A model generated the notes under the pieces. The model was not told the DNA's origin and searched no databases. It saw nothing but the letters and a program-made list of their open reading frames with translations. From Swingsia samuiensis (GTDB taxonomy: Bacteria; Pseudomonadota; Alphaproteobacteria; Acetobacterales; Acetobacteraceae), in assembly GCF_006542355.1 (NCBI RefSeq), contig NZ_CP038141.1, positions 1,119,501 through 1,183,500 of the forward strand: a stretch of 64,000 bases of DNA. The letters are read 5' to 3'. The translations under genes and the position numbers were made by a program. Shown here one piece after another: positions 7,632 to 16,966 of this stretch (positions are counted from its first letter, which is position 1; each line of letters begins with the position of its first letter).

Positions 7632-9938
7632 ATGATCTGTTGGTTTCATCCCACTCGTCGGGTGTGTGGGTGCATAGCTATTACGAGTGTTTTTGTATTT
7701 TATTCTGCATCTGCACAGCCAAGTCATTTGCAAGCAAAAGATTTAAAGCATCCTCTTTCGTCTCAAAAAGTTGAGAGTATTCACGTTAAGGGGCAAAGGA
7801 ACCTTGGGCCAGCAACCCTGCATCCTGCTGGTCAAACTGTTTATAGTGCGCAGCGCAGCTCTTATGCGAACCATGTTGCACAATCTGTTTCAGATATGTT
7901 GGTTACCGTTCCTGGTGTGAGTTTTACGCAAGGGAATGGACCGCGAGACCCGGTTATTTCGGTTCGGGGGTCTGGGAACCGTCAGTCCTATGGGATGAAA
8001 AATTTACAAATTTTGGAGGATGGTTTTCCTCTTACCCAGCCAGACGGCATGGCGCGTGCTGATTTGATAGACCCTCATGCCTATGCGGGGGTGGATGTTT
8101 TTGAAGGGCCTGCTTCTACAGTTTATGGCAACTACGCCATTAATGGCGCAATTAGTTTTAAGACGAGAAAGGGCACAGATCTTCATGGTGTAGAGATCGG
8201 CTCAGATTTCGGCAGCTTTGGCATGTTTAATAATTATATGACGATAGGAATGGGGAACCGTCATTATGATTTTATGCTGTTTGGCAGTGATGTGCGGGGA
8301 AATGGTTATACGGCAAACAGCCGCTATAATACCTCAACAGAGAATATGAGGTTACGCGTTAATCTTACAGCAAAAGATCGTTTGGTTCTGAAGTTTATTA
8401 ATAATGTAACCGACACGTTCCTGCCTTTGCGTTTATCGTATAATCAATTTCTGACGAACCCTTTTCAGCATGGATGTACCGATATAGAGCACGGAGCAGT
8501 AGGGTGTGCGTCGGTTAATATGTTGGTGAATGGGCGCTATGGTGCATCGCAGACTATTAGCCCGGAAGCGGCAGGGTTAGGGCGTTTTGACCGACGGACG
8601 TTGGTCGGTTTGCGTTGGGAGCATGATTTTAATGCGCATACCCAGTGGCGGAATCAATTTACTTACGATCAGCGCCATTTTGACCAGCCGGCTGCGGCTG
8701 TTGGATGGGTTGGACCTTATAACTCTTATACCGTGAGTAGTGATATTACGAATTATACCCATTGGGGCCGAACGCCGCTTACATCCTTTGGCGGTGTTGA
8801 CTTTGGGTATATCGATTTTTCAATGCCAGTATATAATTTGATGCCGCTTGGAGGGGCAACGCGCGGGGCGTGGAATAGCTACCTTGCTGGGCATCATTGG
8901 AATTTGGGAGCTCGTTTTCAGGAAGATTGGCAGTTTCTTCCCCAATGGCATGCTGTTGTTGGATTAGGTGGTACGTATTCAGATCTGGGGGCTACGCAGA
9001 ATTTATATAGCTATACAGCAACTGCCACGCAGATGAGATCAATCATGGCGCAGCGTTATTTCTTTAATCTCGCGCCAGAAGGTTCTTTGGTTTACACGCC
9101 ATCTTCCGCATGGAAGCTTCATACGCGTGTAGGAACAGCTTACGCAACACCTACAGTCTCGAACCTGTTTATTACGCCCCAAGGGACTTACGGAAATAAT
9201 ACAGACCTGAAGAGTGAGACCAGTGTTGGTATTGATTTAGGGGCAGAGTGGCACCCATCCTCAAACGTGACGTTACAGGCGACAGGGTTTTATGAGTTTT
9301 ATAAAAATGAGTTTGTTAGTCAGTCAGCGGGAGTGAATACGGTTGGGGCCTATACATTTAACGTTCCATCGTCGCAGCATCGTGGGATTATTCTTGGAGT
9401 AAACTGGCGGCCATTACCCGTGTCTTTATACGGTGCTCGCATGATGCTGAGTTATACGTATGATAATCAGATTTATACCCATTATAACGAAGCTCTTGCT
9501 AATACACAGCAGTATAAAACTTTTGATCGTTCTGGAAACAAAATCCCTGGTGTTATTCCACACTTTTTGAATGCTCGTTTTTTGTATGATCAGCCGCAAG
9601 GGATCTTAGAAGGTCTGGGGGGATATTTTGAACTGACCTGGAGAGATAAATATTGGCTTGATAATGCTAATTTCTTAAAAGCCCCTGGATATACATTGCT
9701 GAATTTGGAAGTTCACTATGATCCTCCTAAACGAATGGGTTGGGCACATCGGTTGCATTGGTACTTTGAGGTTCAGAATTTAACGAATAAAACTTACGTC
9801 GGCGGGGCTACAAATATTAGTGATAAGTTGATGATGAGTGGTCAGCAAGCAAATGCACGTGCTTTAATGAATAGTACTGGCTCCATCTATGCAGGTTCTC
9901 CACGGGCATATTTTGGAGGGGTAAAGATAAGGTTCTGA
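7632..9938 (+). CDS. TonB-dependent outer-membrane receptor
   Basis: A 768-residue receptor for energised uptake across the outer membrane. It has a signal peptide (CGCIAITSVFVFYSASA), a TonB-box-like region (VESIHVKGQR), a plug domain around residues 80-175 (SDMLVTVPGVSF, ISVRGSG, VDVFEGPASTVYGNYA) and a beta-barrel ending in the characteristic C-terminal aromatic, GGVKIRF. The ATG at 7632 is preferred; an in-frame TTG at 7608 would extend it by eight residues. The ligand is unknown: siderophore, ferric citrate or copper chelates are all possible. The preceding His-rich membrane protein hints at a metal. Confidence 0.9.
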   Translation: MICWFHPTRRVCGCIAITSVFVFYSASAQPSHLQAKDLKHPLSSQKVESIHVKGQRNLGPATLHPAGQTVYSAQRSSYANHVAQSVSDMLVTVPGVSFTQGNGPRDPVISVRGSGNRQSYGMKNLQILEDGFPLTQPDGMARADLIDPHAYAGVDVFEGPASTVYGNYAINGAISFKTRKGTDLHGVEIGSDFGSFGMFNNYMTIGMGNRHYDFMLFGSDVRGNGYTANSRYNTSTENMRLRVNLTAKDRLVLKFINNVTDTFLPLRLSYNQFLTNPFQHGCTDIEHGAVGCASVNMLVNGRYGASQTISPEAAGLGRFDRRTLVGLRWEHDFNAHTQWRNQFTYDQRHFDQPAAAVGWVGPYNSYTVSSDITNYTHWGRTPLTSFGGVDFGYIDFSMPVYNLMPLGGATRGAWNSYLAGHHWNLGARFQEDWQFLPQWHAVVGLGGTYSDLGATQNLYSYTATATQMRSIMAQRYFFNLAPEGSLVYTPSSAWKLHTRVGTAYATPTVSNLFITPQGTYGNNTDLKSETSVGIDLGAEWHPSSNVTLQATGFYEFYKNEFVSQSAGVNTVGAYTFNVPSSQHRGIILGVNWRPLPVSLYGARMMLSYTYDNQIYTHYNEALANTQQYKTFDRSGNKIPGVIPHFLNARFLYDQPQGILEGLGGYFELTWRDKYWLDNANFLKAPGYTLLNLEVHYDPPKRMGWAHRLHWYFEVQNLTNKTYVGGATNISDKLMMSGQQANARALMNSTGSIYAGSPRAYFGGVKIRF

Positions 9939-9950
9939 AAGTAATCTGTT

Positions 9951-11651
9951 ATGGCTTCTATTCTGCTTGATTTAAGGAAAGTTGTTTCTTCAAAATATGT
10001 TTTAACCTCTGAGAGTGCGACATATGCTTATCGGAAAGGGTTTCGTTTTGGAGAGGGGCGCGTAGAAGCTGTTGTTCAACCGGGCTCTTTGGTTGAGTTA
10101 TGGCGTGTGGCATCCATTGCAGTAAATGCAAACCGTATTGTTTTGATGCAAGCCTCTAATACAGGTTTGACAGGTGGATCATCCCCTGATGGGAATAATT
10201 ACGATCGTCCGATTATTCTTATCAATACGAAAAGATTGAAAGGGATTCAGCTGTTGGGGGATGGTCGTCAGGTTGTGTGCTTGCCTGGCGCTGAACTTTA
10301 TGAACTTGAAAAGATCTTATCTCCTTTGGGGCGGGAGCCACATTCTGTTATTGGATCATCGTGTATTGGGGCTTCTGTTTTAGGAGGAATTAGTAATAAT
10401 TCAGGAGGAGCGTTAATTCAGCGCGGGCCTGCCTTTACTCAAATGGCCTTATTTGGTCAGGTCGATCAGAATGGCAAACTTCAACTGGTGAATCACCTTG
10501 GAATAAAGTTAAGGGGTGAACCTGAAGAGGTTTTGGAGCAACTTCAAAAAGGTCTCTACTTCTCTGATGATGTCAATTGGGCGGCTGGACAAGGCCATGA
10601 TGCAGATTATGTAAATCGTATCAGAGATGTGGAAGCGCATACACCAGGACGTTACAATGCGGATCCAGAACGACTGTATGAAGCCTCAGGATGTGCCGGG
10701 AAATTGGTAGTTTTTGCTGTGCGGCTGGATACGTTTCCAGCTGCTCAAGAAACCGTCGTTTTTTATGTTGGGACGAATGAAACGCAGAAACTAGAGGAAT
10801 TGCGGCGCGGGTTACTAACACAGTTTGAAGAGTTACCGATTGCTGGTGAGTACATTCATCGGGATGCATTTGCAATTGCTGATCGTTATGGGCGTGATAC
10901 GGTTGCATCAATTCGTTATATGGGAACGAAAAACCTTCCTTTCTTTTTCAGAATAAAAGCGCGTATCGACCAATTTGGGCAACGTTTTTCATGGCTGCCA
11001 GAGGCTATAAGTGAGCATGCCCTTCAGTGGTTAAGTTATGTTTTGCCGTGTCAAATTCCATCACGAATTATGGATTACCATAAACGTTACGAACATCACC
11101 TTATGCTGAAAGTGACAGGGAGTATGGCTGTCAAAATACGGCCATGGCTAGAACAGTTTTTTCAAGGCGAAGCGCATAAAGGAGCATCTTTTGAATGTTC
11201 TGAGAAAGAGGGAAAACTGGCTTTTTTGCATCGTTTTGCTGCAGCCGGAGCAGCTAATAGGTATAATATAATCCATCGTAAAGAAACTGGAGGTATGCTT
11301 GCGCTGGATGTAGCTTTACGCAGGAATGATAAAGAATGGTTTGAAAGCTTACCAAAAGAAATTGATGATCAGTTGGTGGTCAAGCTCTATTATGGGCATT
11401 TTCTTTGCCATGTTCTTCATCAGGATTATGTGGTTAAGGCTGGTCTGGATCCAATGGCTGTAGAAAAAAGTATGTGGCCTGAATTGGATAAACGTGGGGC
11501 ACGCTATCCTGCCGAGCATAATGTTGGGCATTTATATTATGCCCCTAAAGATATGGTAGCGCATTATCAGAAACTTGATCCATGTAATTGTATGAATCCA
11601 GGGATTGGGCATACAACGAAATCAAGAAACTGGGTTGCGGAAAGCGTTTGA
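9951..11651 (+). CDS. dld: Respiratory D-lactate dehydrogenase (quinone)
   Basis: A 566-residue FAD enzyme, peripheral on the cytoplasmic membrane, that oxidises D-lactate to pyruvate and reduces ubiquinone. The FAD-binding region shows MQASNTGLTGGSSPDG and SCIGASVLGGISNNSGG; the C-terminal cap contains PAEHNVGHLYYAP. Length matches Escherichia coli Dld (571). Only 12 bases separate it from the receptor gene, so read-through is likely although the functions are not obviously linked. Lactate oxidation is a known acetic acid bacterial trait. Confidence 0.93.
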   Translation: MASILLDLRKVVSSKYVLTSESATYAYRKGFRFGEGRVEAVVQPGSLVELWRVASIAVNANRIVLMQASNTGLTGGSSPDGNNYDRPIILINTKRLKGIQLLGDGRQVVCLPGAELYELEKILSPLGREPHSVIGSSCIGASVLGGISNNSGGALIQRGPAFTQMALFGQVDQNGKLQLVNHLGIKLRGEPEEVLEQLQKGLYFSDDVNWAAGQGHDADYVNRIRDVEAHTPGRYNADPERLYEASGCAGKLVVFAVRLDTFPAAQETVVFYVGTNETQKLEELRRGLLTQFEELPIAGEYIHRDAFAIADRYGRDTVASIRYMGTKNLPFFFRIKARIDQFGQRFSWLPEAISEHALQWLSYVLPCQIPSRIMDYHKRYEHHLMLKVTGSMAVKIRPWLEQFFQGEAHKGASFECSEKEGKLAFLHRFAAAGAANRYNIIHRKETGGMLALDVALRRNDKEWFESLPKEIDDQLVVKLYYGHFLCHVLHQDYVVKAGLDPMAVEKSMWPELDKRGARYPAEHNVGHLYYAPKDMVAHYQKLDPCNCMNPGIGHTTKSRNWVAESV

Positions 11652-11664
11652 TATATCCGTAGTT

Positions 11665-12288
11665 TTACAGTTGGTTTTCTGACAGAAGGCGCTTTAACTC
11701 GGTTGAAATTTGATGGGCGCTGGAATCAACAGGGATAAGGCCAATAAGGTTGTTGTGTGGTCCCATGAGGTAAAGCAAAGAACTATGATTTAAGAGCTCT
11801 TCTTTGCTTTTTCCTAAATAGCGGTGAACTGTAACGTGGAATTCGTTCAGGACAGGTTGAATTTGTTGAGCAGACCCTGTCAGCCCAATAATGTGTGGTG
11901 AAAAATGGGAGACATATTCCTCAACATTCTCGGGTGTATCCCGCGTGGGATCAACGGAAATAAAGAGCGGGATTATGGGCGTTTTTTGTAACTCGAGCTC
12001 TTTAAGAGCTTCTGAAACGGTTGCTAATGTTAAAGGGCAAACATCAATACAATGCGTATATCCAAAATAGATTAAGGTAAAATGACCTTTAAAATTATTT
12101 TGAGTGATCAGGTTACGATGCCCATCGAGTAAAGAGTACGGGCCGCCAATTTGTCTCGTATTTTCAGCATGAAGAATGAAATTACGGAATATAATCGCCC
12201 CTATTAAGAGAAGGCAGGTAAAGACGATAATAAAAATGACAGGTGAGGTATGAGAGTTTGTTTTATGTTTTTGGGGCGATGAAGGCAT
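11665..12288 (-). CDS. SCO1/SenC family copper chaperone
   Basis: A 207-residue protein with one N-terminal membrane anchor (about residues 16-37) and a periplasmic thioredoxin-like domain. The copper-binding CxxxC is present in YTHCIDVCPLT and the conserved His in LNHSSLLYLMG. Sco proteins deliver copper to the CuA site of cytochrome c oxidase, or act as thiol reductants. It converges with dld across 13 bases. No oxidase genes are in the window, so its partner here is unknown. Confidence 0.9.
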   Translation of the reverse strand: MPSSPQKHKTNSHTSPVIFIIVFTCLLLIGAIIFRNFILHAENTRQIGGPYSLLDGHRNLITQNNFKGHFTLIYFGYTHCIDVCPLTLATVSEALKELELQKTPIIPLFISVDPTRDTPENVEEYVSHFSPHIIGLTGSAQQIQPVLNEFHVTVHRYLGKSKEELLNHSSLLYLMGPHNNLIGLIPVDSSAHQISTELKRLLSENQL

Positions 12289-12391
12289 AAAAACGATTTA
12301 TCAAAATATGGGCGAGAAACCTAATAGATAATTCAGGATGAAAGGTGTTAGTTTTTCTGGGACGTTCAATGTGAAGGATAAGTATTTTCTG

Positions 12392-12862
12392 ATGAGTGCT
12401 CCCCATACCCCTGTGACCCTGAATGATTTGTATTCTGCTGTTGAAGCTATCGTATCTTCAGAAAGCGATATGATTGCAAATATGGCCAATATAGCGGCTT
12501 TGATTTTTGAAGCGCTCCCACAGATAAACTGGGCTGGGTTTTATGTGTGGAAAGAAGACCAGCTTGTGTTAGGCCCTTTCCAGGGCCGAGTAGCGTGTAC
12601 GCGGATCGCTTTAGGAAGAGGGGTATGTGGCACGGTTGCAAAAACGAAAGAAACTTTGGTTGTTCCGGATGTGCATTTGTTTCCGGGGCATATTGCCTGT
12701 GATGCAGCTTCTCAATCAGAAATTGTTATACCTATTTTAAAAAGAGAGAACCTGGTGGGCGTATTAGATATTGATAGCCCTGTAAAAGAGCGATTTTCTG
12801 TAGTTGAGCGTGATCTTTTACAGGGAATAGTCCGTCTTTTAGAGCAAACGTTAAGAGAGTGA
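12392..12862 (+). CDS. Free methionine-(R)-sulfoxide reductase (GAF domain)
   Basis: A 156-residue single GAF-domain enzyme reducing free methionine-R-sulfoxide, closely matching E. coli YebR (MsrC). The three cysteines of the catalytic relay are present in GRVACTRI, GRGVCGTV and GHIACDAAS, with NWAGFYVW and GVLDIDSP also conserved. The ATG at 12392 matches the YebR N-terminus; an upstream in-frame ATG at 12338 would add 18 residues that family members lack. It converges with the LOG gene. Confidence 0.9.
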   Translation: MSAPHTPVTLNDLYSAVEAIVSSESDMIANMANIAALIFEALPQINWAGFYVWKEDQLVLGPFQGRVACTRIALGRGVCGTVAKTKETLVVPDVHLFPGHIACDAASQSEIVIPILKRENLVGVLDIDSPVKERFSVVERDLLQGIVRLLEQTLRE

Positions 12863-12871
12863 TCGACTTTT

Positions 12872-13426
12872 TTAATTAGAATCACTTTTTGTGAGATACT
12901 GCATAAGTTCTGCTACGTTTGATACGATTGTTAATAAATCAAGAGTATCTGGTGCTGCAAAGCCTTGCTCTGACGTTGTTTTAATCATGTCGATTACGGC
13001 TTGAGCCCAGTTGTTGATGTTAACAATGTAAATAGGCTTTTGATGCAGGTTGAGTTGTTTCCAAGTTAGGATTTCGATTAGCTCATCAAACGTGCCTAAG
13101 CCACCAGGAAGGGTCACATAGGCATCGGCCATTTTATACATAAGAGCTTTTCGTGTATGCATGTCAGGGGTGATTTCTAACTTTGTGACACCTTCATGCA
13201 TCACTTCCCGACTATGGAGAAACTCTGGGATAATCCCTGTGACATCTCCCCCAGCTTTGAGGGCAGCATCGGCGACGGTGCCCATAAGGCCCACATCTCC
13301 GCCGCCATAGATGAGATTGATGTGATGTTCACCAAGCTTTGTTCCGAGTTCTTGGGCTGTTTTTTTGTAAAGATCAGACTTACCGAAGCGAGAGCCACAG
13401 AAGACAGCACAAGAACGAATTTTCAT
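12872..13426 (-). CDS. LOG family protein (Rossman fold nucleotide-binding, TIGR00730)
   Basis: A 184-residue protein carrying the lysine-decarboxylase-like motif PGGLGTFDE and the GGGDVGLMG nucleotide loop. Family members such as LonelyGuy and bacterial YgdH/PpnN relatives cleave the N-glycosidic bond of nucleoside 5'-monophosphates; earlier annotation as lysine decarboxylase is wrong for this family. The physiological role here is probably purine nucleotide salvage. Confidence 0.9.
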   Translation of the reverse strand: MKIRSCAVFCGSRFGKSDLYKKTAQELGTKLGEHHINLIYGGGDVGLMGTVADAALKAGGDVTGIIPEFLHSREVMHEGVTKLEITPDMHTRKALMYKMADAYVTLPGGLGTFDELIEILTWKQLNLHQKPIYIVNINNWAQAVIDMIKTTSEQGFAAPDTLDLLTIVSNVAELMQYLTKSDSN

Positions 13427-13459
13427 ATGTTTTACCTCATCATGTAAAGAAAGAGATTA

Positions 13460-14683
13460 TCAGGGCCGTGGATGTTTCTTTGTAAGGAATTGGCTAATGA
13501 TAACGCCTCCCAAAGAGAAAGCCATCGTCGTTGCAAACATAATGGTATAACTTTGGGTGAGCTGAACGATTTTCCCTAAAATGACACCACTGCTTGCAAT
13601 TGCGAGGTCAACACAGATGGAATAGGCGCTTAGGGCTGCACCACGGTTGCGTGGACCAACACTATTAACGGCGAGAACGCCCAGTGCAGGGAAAAGAAGA
13701 GAGAAACCCGCACCTGTAAAAGCCGCCCCTATAGTGGCAGCTAAAGAGCTTGGGAAGAACGTTAAAATCCCGAGGCCAATGGTTTCTACCGCTAAAGAGA
13801 TGAGTGCCACGAAAGCCCCTCCACGTTTCTCAATTTGTGAAGAAAAGAGGAAGCGAACAATGACAAAAACAGCGCCAAAAGCAGAAAGCGCATTACCGAC
13901 ATTATTCCAATGATGGTAGGCATAATATAGGGGAAGGAGTGAGGATATGGCCGCAAATCCGATAGCACCGCACGCTAGTCCCCCTCCATAGGCTTTTACG
14001 AGGTTTAGAGCACGGGGGAAGGAAATCAGGTTTCCTGATGTGTTTGCTTCTTTCTCAGGCTTAATTGCTTGATAATATCCTAGCCAGCTAAACCCAAAAA
14101 GGATGCCTAAGGCAGAGAATATTAAAATACAGGCACATAGACCGATTGAGACAAGGCCATCAAAAGGATGGTGGAACCGAGAGAGTTGAACCCCAATAGG
14201 AGCTCCTAAAGCCATGCCGCCATAGGAGCAAATACCATTCCAAGAGATGGCTACGGAAGTATTTTTAGCGCCAACTTTTTCAATATTCCAGACGGTTACA
14301 CTGGTAGCAGTCCAACTTTCTGCCCATCCCAAGAAAGGCCGACTAATACATAAAAGCGCAAGTGAGAGATAAGGAATATAAGTAAAAACCCCCGCCAAAG
14401 TGACGAGAATGCTTGAAATGGCACAGACTGTTAGCCCAACGATTACAATAGGTTTGGGACCAATATTATCGGTAAGGCGCCCAGCCGAAGGGCGGCCAGA
14501 GGCTGTTGCGACATATTGCAAGGCAAAGACACACCCTGCAACGGTAGCACTAAAGCCTAGAGTATTATGAACAAAAACAGTGAGAACGCCACTGAGAAGA
14601 CCAATAATGATATAAACAATGAGATTAAAAAGAACTACGGGGAGAACGATGATATTGGGTGAAGTTTGAGATTTTTCTTCCAT
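13460..14683 (-). CDS. MFS transporter, YhhS/YfcJ-like
   Basis: A 407-residue carrier with about twelve membrane helices. The loop between helices 2 and 3 reads GRPSAGRLTDNIGPKP, which with the early ALQYVATASGRP segment is typical of the YhhS/YfcJ branch (UPF0226), some members of which export arabinose or drugs. The ATG at 14683 is chosen because GAGAGGA lies about three to nine bases upstream; the longer frame from 14746 would add a Cys-rich hydrophilic tail. The 155 bases to the dinB stop hold no other gene. Confidence 0.85.
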   Translation of the reverse strand: MEEKSQTSPNIIVLPVVLFNLIVYIIIGLLSGVLTVFVHNTLGFSATVAGCVFALQYVATASGRPSAGRLTDNIGPKPIVIVGLTVCAISSILVTLAGVFTYIPYLSLALLCISRPFLGWAESWTATSVTVWNIEKVGAKNTSVAISWNGICSYGGMALGAPIGVQLSRFHHPFDGLVSIGLCACILIFSALGILFGFSWLGYYQAIKPEKEANTSGNLISFPRALNLVKAYGGGLACGAIGFAAISSLLPLYYAYHHWNNVGNALSAFGAVFVIVRFLFSSQIEKRGGAFVALISLAVETIGLGILTFFPSSLAATIGAAFTGAGFSLLFPALGVLAVNSVGPRNRGAALSAYSICVDLAIASSGVILGKIVQLTQSYTIMFATTMAFSLGGVIISQFLTKKHPRP

Positions 14684-14838
14684 GATCCTCTCCGAGTTGC
14701 AGATATGTTTGTTGTCTGTAAACAAGTAACATGGCTTATGGTTCATGTGATACTTGTGTAGCCTTCTAAGACTAAAATCAGAATTGTAAAACGATTTTGA
14801 TCGTTTGTGGCGCAGACATGTATGAGTTTTTCTCTGGA

Positions 14839-15933
14839 TTAAAGAGATTTTAGATCAGGAAATAAAAGCATCTGGCTTTGTTGTTGATCCGACTCAGCGA
14901 GTGTTGGAATAAAATTGGATAGAGTTACCCCTAACAAACGCACTCCTTCCTGAAGAGGGAGAAGGGGTTGGAGTAAAGACTGGCACGTATCAGTAAGTAT
15001 TGTCAGGGATGATATTGGCTTTAAAAGAGTATTTGCGCGCGTTATTTGTTTGAAATTAGTGTATTTTACTTTCAGTGTGATGGTACGAGCTGAAATATTC
15101 TTTTCGAGTGAAAGAAGCCAGAGCTTCTTTGTAAGGTCATGTAAAGCATTTATTGCATCATGATCTTGCTTTAAATCTGTCAGATACGTTTGTTCGGTTC
15201 CTAAAGATTTTCGTTCCCGGTGAGGGGTCACAGGTCTTTCATCAACCCCATGTGCAATATCGTGATAGAATTGTGCGGCTTTACCAAAATGGTGTTTTAA
15301 TAAAGAAAAGTCTGTGTTTTTGAGGTCTTGTCCCGTCTGAATTCCTAAGGCCCGCATACGCTGGGCAGTTGCAGGACCAATTCCATGGAATTGATCGACC
15401 GTTAGATTAAGAACAAATTCAGGCCCCATGTGGGGGGGAATAACAAAGAGGCCGTCAGGTTTATTATAATCGGAGGCTAATTTAGCTAAAAATCGATTAT
15501 ATGAGACCCCGGCAGATGCCGTCAGGTTGGTTTGTTGCTTAATATCCTCCCGGATACTCTCGGCAATAAGAGTTGCAGAGCCGTAGGCGCCAAGGTGATC
15601 CGTAACATCTAAAAACGCTTCATCAAGAGAGAGGGGCTGTATAAGAGGCGTATACCGTGCGAAGATTTCATGGATCTGTTCTGAAACGGCACGATAAACG
15701 TGAAAGCGTGGAGGTGTAAAAATGAGTTTTGGGCAAAGCCGTTGAGCTTTTGTGGAAGGCATTGCGGAACGAACACCAAATTGGCGCGCTTCATAGCTAG
15801 CAGCGGCAACGACACCGCGTGCGGCACCACGTCCGACAGCGATCGGGCGCCCTCGGAAGGATGGATTATCGCGCTGTTCGACAGAAGCATAAAACGCATC
15901 CATGTCGATATGAACAATTCGGCGGCAATTCAT
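14839..15933 (-). CDS. dinB: DNA polymerase IV
   Basis: A 364-residue Y-family translesion polymerase. The palm Asp residues appear in HIDMDAFYASVEQRD and PLSLDEAFLDVTD, the helix-hairpin-helix in FHGIGPATAQRMRALGI, and the extreme C-terminus has QMLLFP, a good sliding-clamp binding motif. The ATG at 15933 gives the normal family N-terminus MNCRRIVHIDMD. The longer TTG start at 15963 would lie inside a LexA-like site. It is divergent from the Nudix gene with 51 bases between them. Confidence 0.93.
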   Translation of the reverse strand: MNCRRIVHIDMDAFYASVEQRDNPSFRGRPIAVGRGAARGVVAAASYEARQFGVRSAMPSTKAQRLCPKLIFTPPRFHVYRAVSEQIHEIFARYTPLIQPLSLDEAFLDVTDHLGAYGSATLIAESIREDIKQQTNLTASAGVSYNRFLAKLASDYNKPDGLFVIPPHMGPEFVLNLTVDQFHGIGPATAQRMRALGIQTGQDLKNTDFSLLKHHFGKAAQFYHDIAHGVDERPVTPHRERKSLGTEQTYLTDLKQDHDAINALHDLTKKLWLLSLEKNISARTITLKVKYTNFKQITRANTLLKPISSLTILTDTCQSLLQPLLPLQEGVRLLGVTLSNFIPTLAESDQQQSQMLLFPDLKSL

Positions 15934-15957
15934 TAAGCTATTGTGCGAGTTTAATAA

Positions 15958-15972
15958 GAACAAAACAAGATC
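15958..15972 (-). promoter_or_regulatory. Candidate LexA (SOS) box upstream of dinB
   Basis: Read on the minus strand the site is GATC-N7-GTTC (spacer TTGTTTT), one mismatch from the alphaproteobacterial LexA consensus GTTC-N7-GTTC. It ends 25 bases upstream of the dinB ATG. dinB is a common SOS gene. The position and context support it; binding is not shown. Confidence 0.5.
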
Positions 15973-15984
15973 GGAATTAAAACA

Positions 15985-16551
15985 ATGAGCATTGAAGAAG
16001 AAAGAAAAAAAGCTGGTTTTACAACCGTTTCAACACGGATGGCGTATAGTAACCCGTGGACGGCCTTAAGAGAGGATGTGATTATCCATCCGAATGGTAA
16101 AAAAGGGCTTTATGGAATTGTGGAAAGAGGAGAGTTTGTCGTTATTCTCCCAATGCATGCCGATGGACGGATTACACTTATTCGACAGTTTCGTTACCCG
16201 GTAGGGGAGCGGTTGTGGGAATTGCCCATGGGTATGTGGGAAACCAAACCTGATGCAGATCCGATTGAGTTGGCTCTTGGAGAGTTACGCGAAGAGACGG
16301 GGTTACGTGCAGGTGAAATGATACATGTCGGAACAATGTATCAAGGAGCCGGGTATTCCAACCAGAAAGGGCATGTCTTTTTAGCAAAGAACCTGACGCG
16401 AGGGGAAAATGCGCTTGAAGAGACAGAGCAGGACATTACAACACACGACATGTCCTTAGCAGAGTTTGAGGCGCTGATCGAACAGGGCGAGATGAAATGT
16501 ATGGTGTCTCTTGCGGCGTTTGGTTTAATCAGATCAAAAGGTTTGATCTGA
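15985..16551 (+). CDS. Nudix hydrolase, ADP-ribose pyrophosphatase-like
   Basis: A 188-residue Nudix protein. N-terminal strand features (EFVVILPMHADGRITLIRQF, YPVGERLWELP) resemble ADP-sugar pyrophosphatases. The Nudix box is imperfect: the terminal GELREETGL keeps the metal-binding EExxG core, but the first Arg of the consensus REUxEExGU is Gly, the Glu expected seven residues earlier is not at the usual place, and two extra residues sit between the Gly and the helix (GMWETKPDADPIE). It may therefore act on an unusual substrate. Its stop codon lies in a 14-base-pair perfect hairpin. Confidence 0.85.
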   Translation: MSIEEERKKAGFTTVSTRMAYSNPWTALREDVIIHPNGKKGLYGIVERGEFVVILPMHADGRITLIRQFRYPVGERLWELPMGMWETKPDADPIELALGELREETGLRAGEMIHVGTMYQGAGYSNQKGHVFLAKNLTRGENALEETEQDITTHDMSLAEFEALIEQGEMKCMVSLAAFGLIRSKGLI

Positions 16552-16555
16552 TTAA
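16525..16555. terminator. Perfect hairpin across the Nudix stop codon
   Basis: Fourteen perfectly paired bases (TTAATCAGATCAAA with TTTGATCTGATTAA) enclose a three-base loop AGG. The TGA of the Nudix gene (16549-16551) is within the right arm. The ABM-domain gene ends convergently at 16559, so the hairpin may serve both strands. There is no T-tract on either side, so intrinsic termination is uncertain; 3'-end protection is an alternative. Confidence 0.55.
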
Positions 16556-16558
16556 GGT

Positions 16559-16852
16559 TTAAATAACTTTATTTAGAAAAACGACATGGGACGCGCCACC
16601 TTCGACGAGGGTTTTAATGGCTTGGTTGAAGGTTTTCCCATGTTCTGTGCCCATGTGGGCTTTAAAAGCGGCTTCATCTTTGTAAGATTCTTCAACGTGG
16701 AACAAATTTTGATCGTTCTCGAGCGTATACACAACAAAACGTTCGCATCCGGGCTCAGCACGAACATCTGCAGCAAGTTTTGTTAGTAGTTCTTGAACCT
16801 TTGTGCGATGTTCAGGAAGAGCTTTCATTGTAGCATATAGGGATTTTGACAT
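16559..16852 (-). CDS. Antibiotic biosynthesis monooxygenase (ABM) domain protein
   Basis: A 97-residue ferredoxin-like fold protein: conserved features are the N-terminal MKALPEHRTKVQELL helix, EPGCERFVVY and the HVEESYKDEAAFKAHMG segment. Small stand-alone ABM proteins include YgiN-type quinol monooxygenases and LsrG-type enzymes; most have unknown substrates. It lies convergent to the Nudix gene, separated only by the shared hairpin. Confidence 0.85.
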   Translation of the reverse strand: MSKSLYATMKALPEHRTKVQELLTKLAADVRAEPGCERFVVYTLENDQNLFHVEESYKDEAAFKAHMGTEHGKTFNQAIKTLVEGGASHVVFLNKVI

Positions 16853-16966
16853 TTTCGATATCCAATTAAAAAAGATAGAATCTACATTTCATCAATGTTC
16901 CTATATGCTCGGCAGGGCAAGTAATTGCTTCGTGAAGGTGTGAATTGAATAAATCATTCCTGTCAT

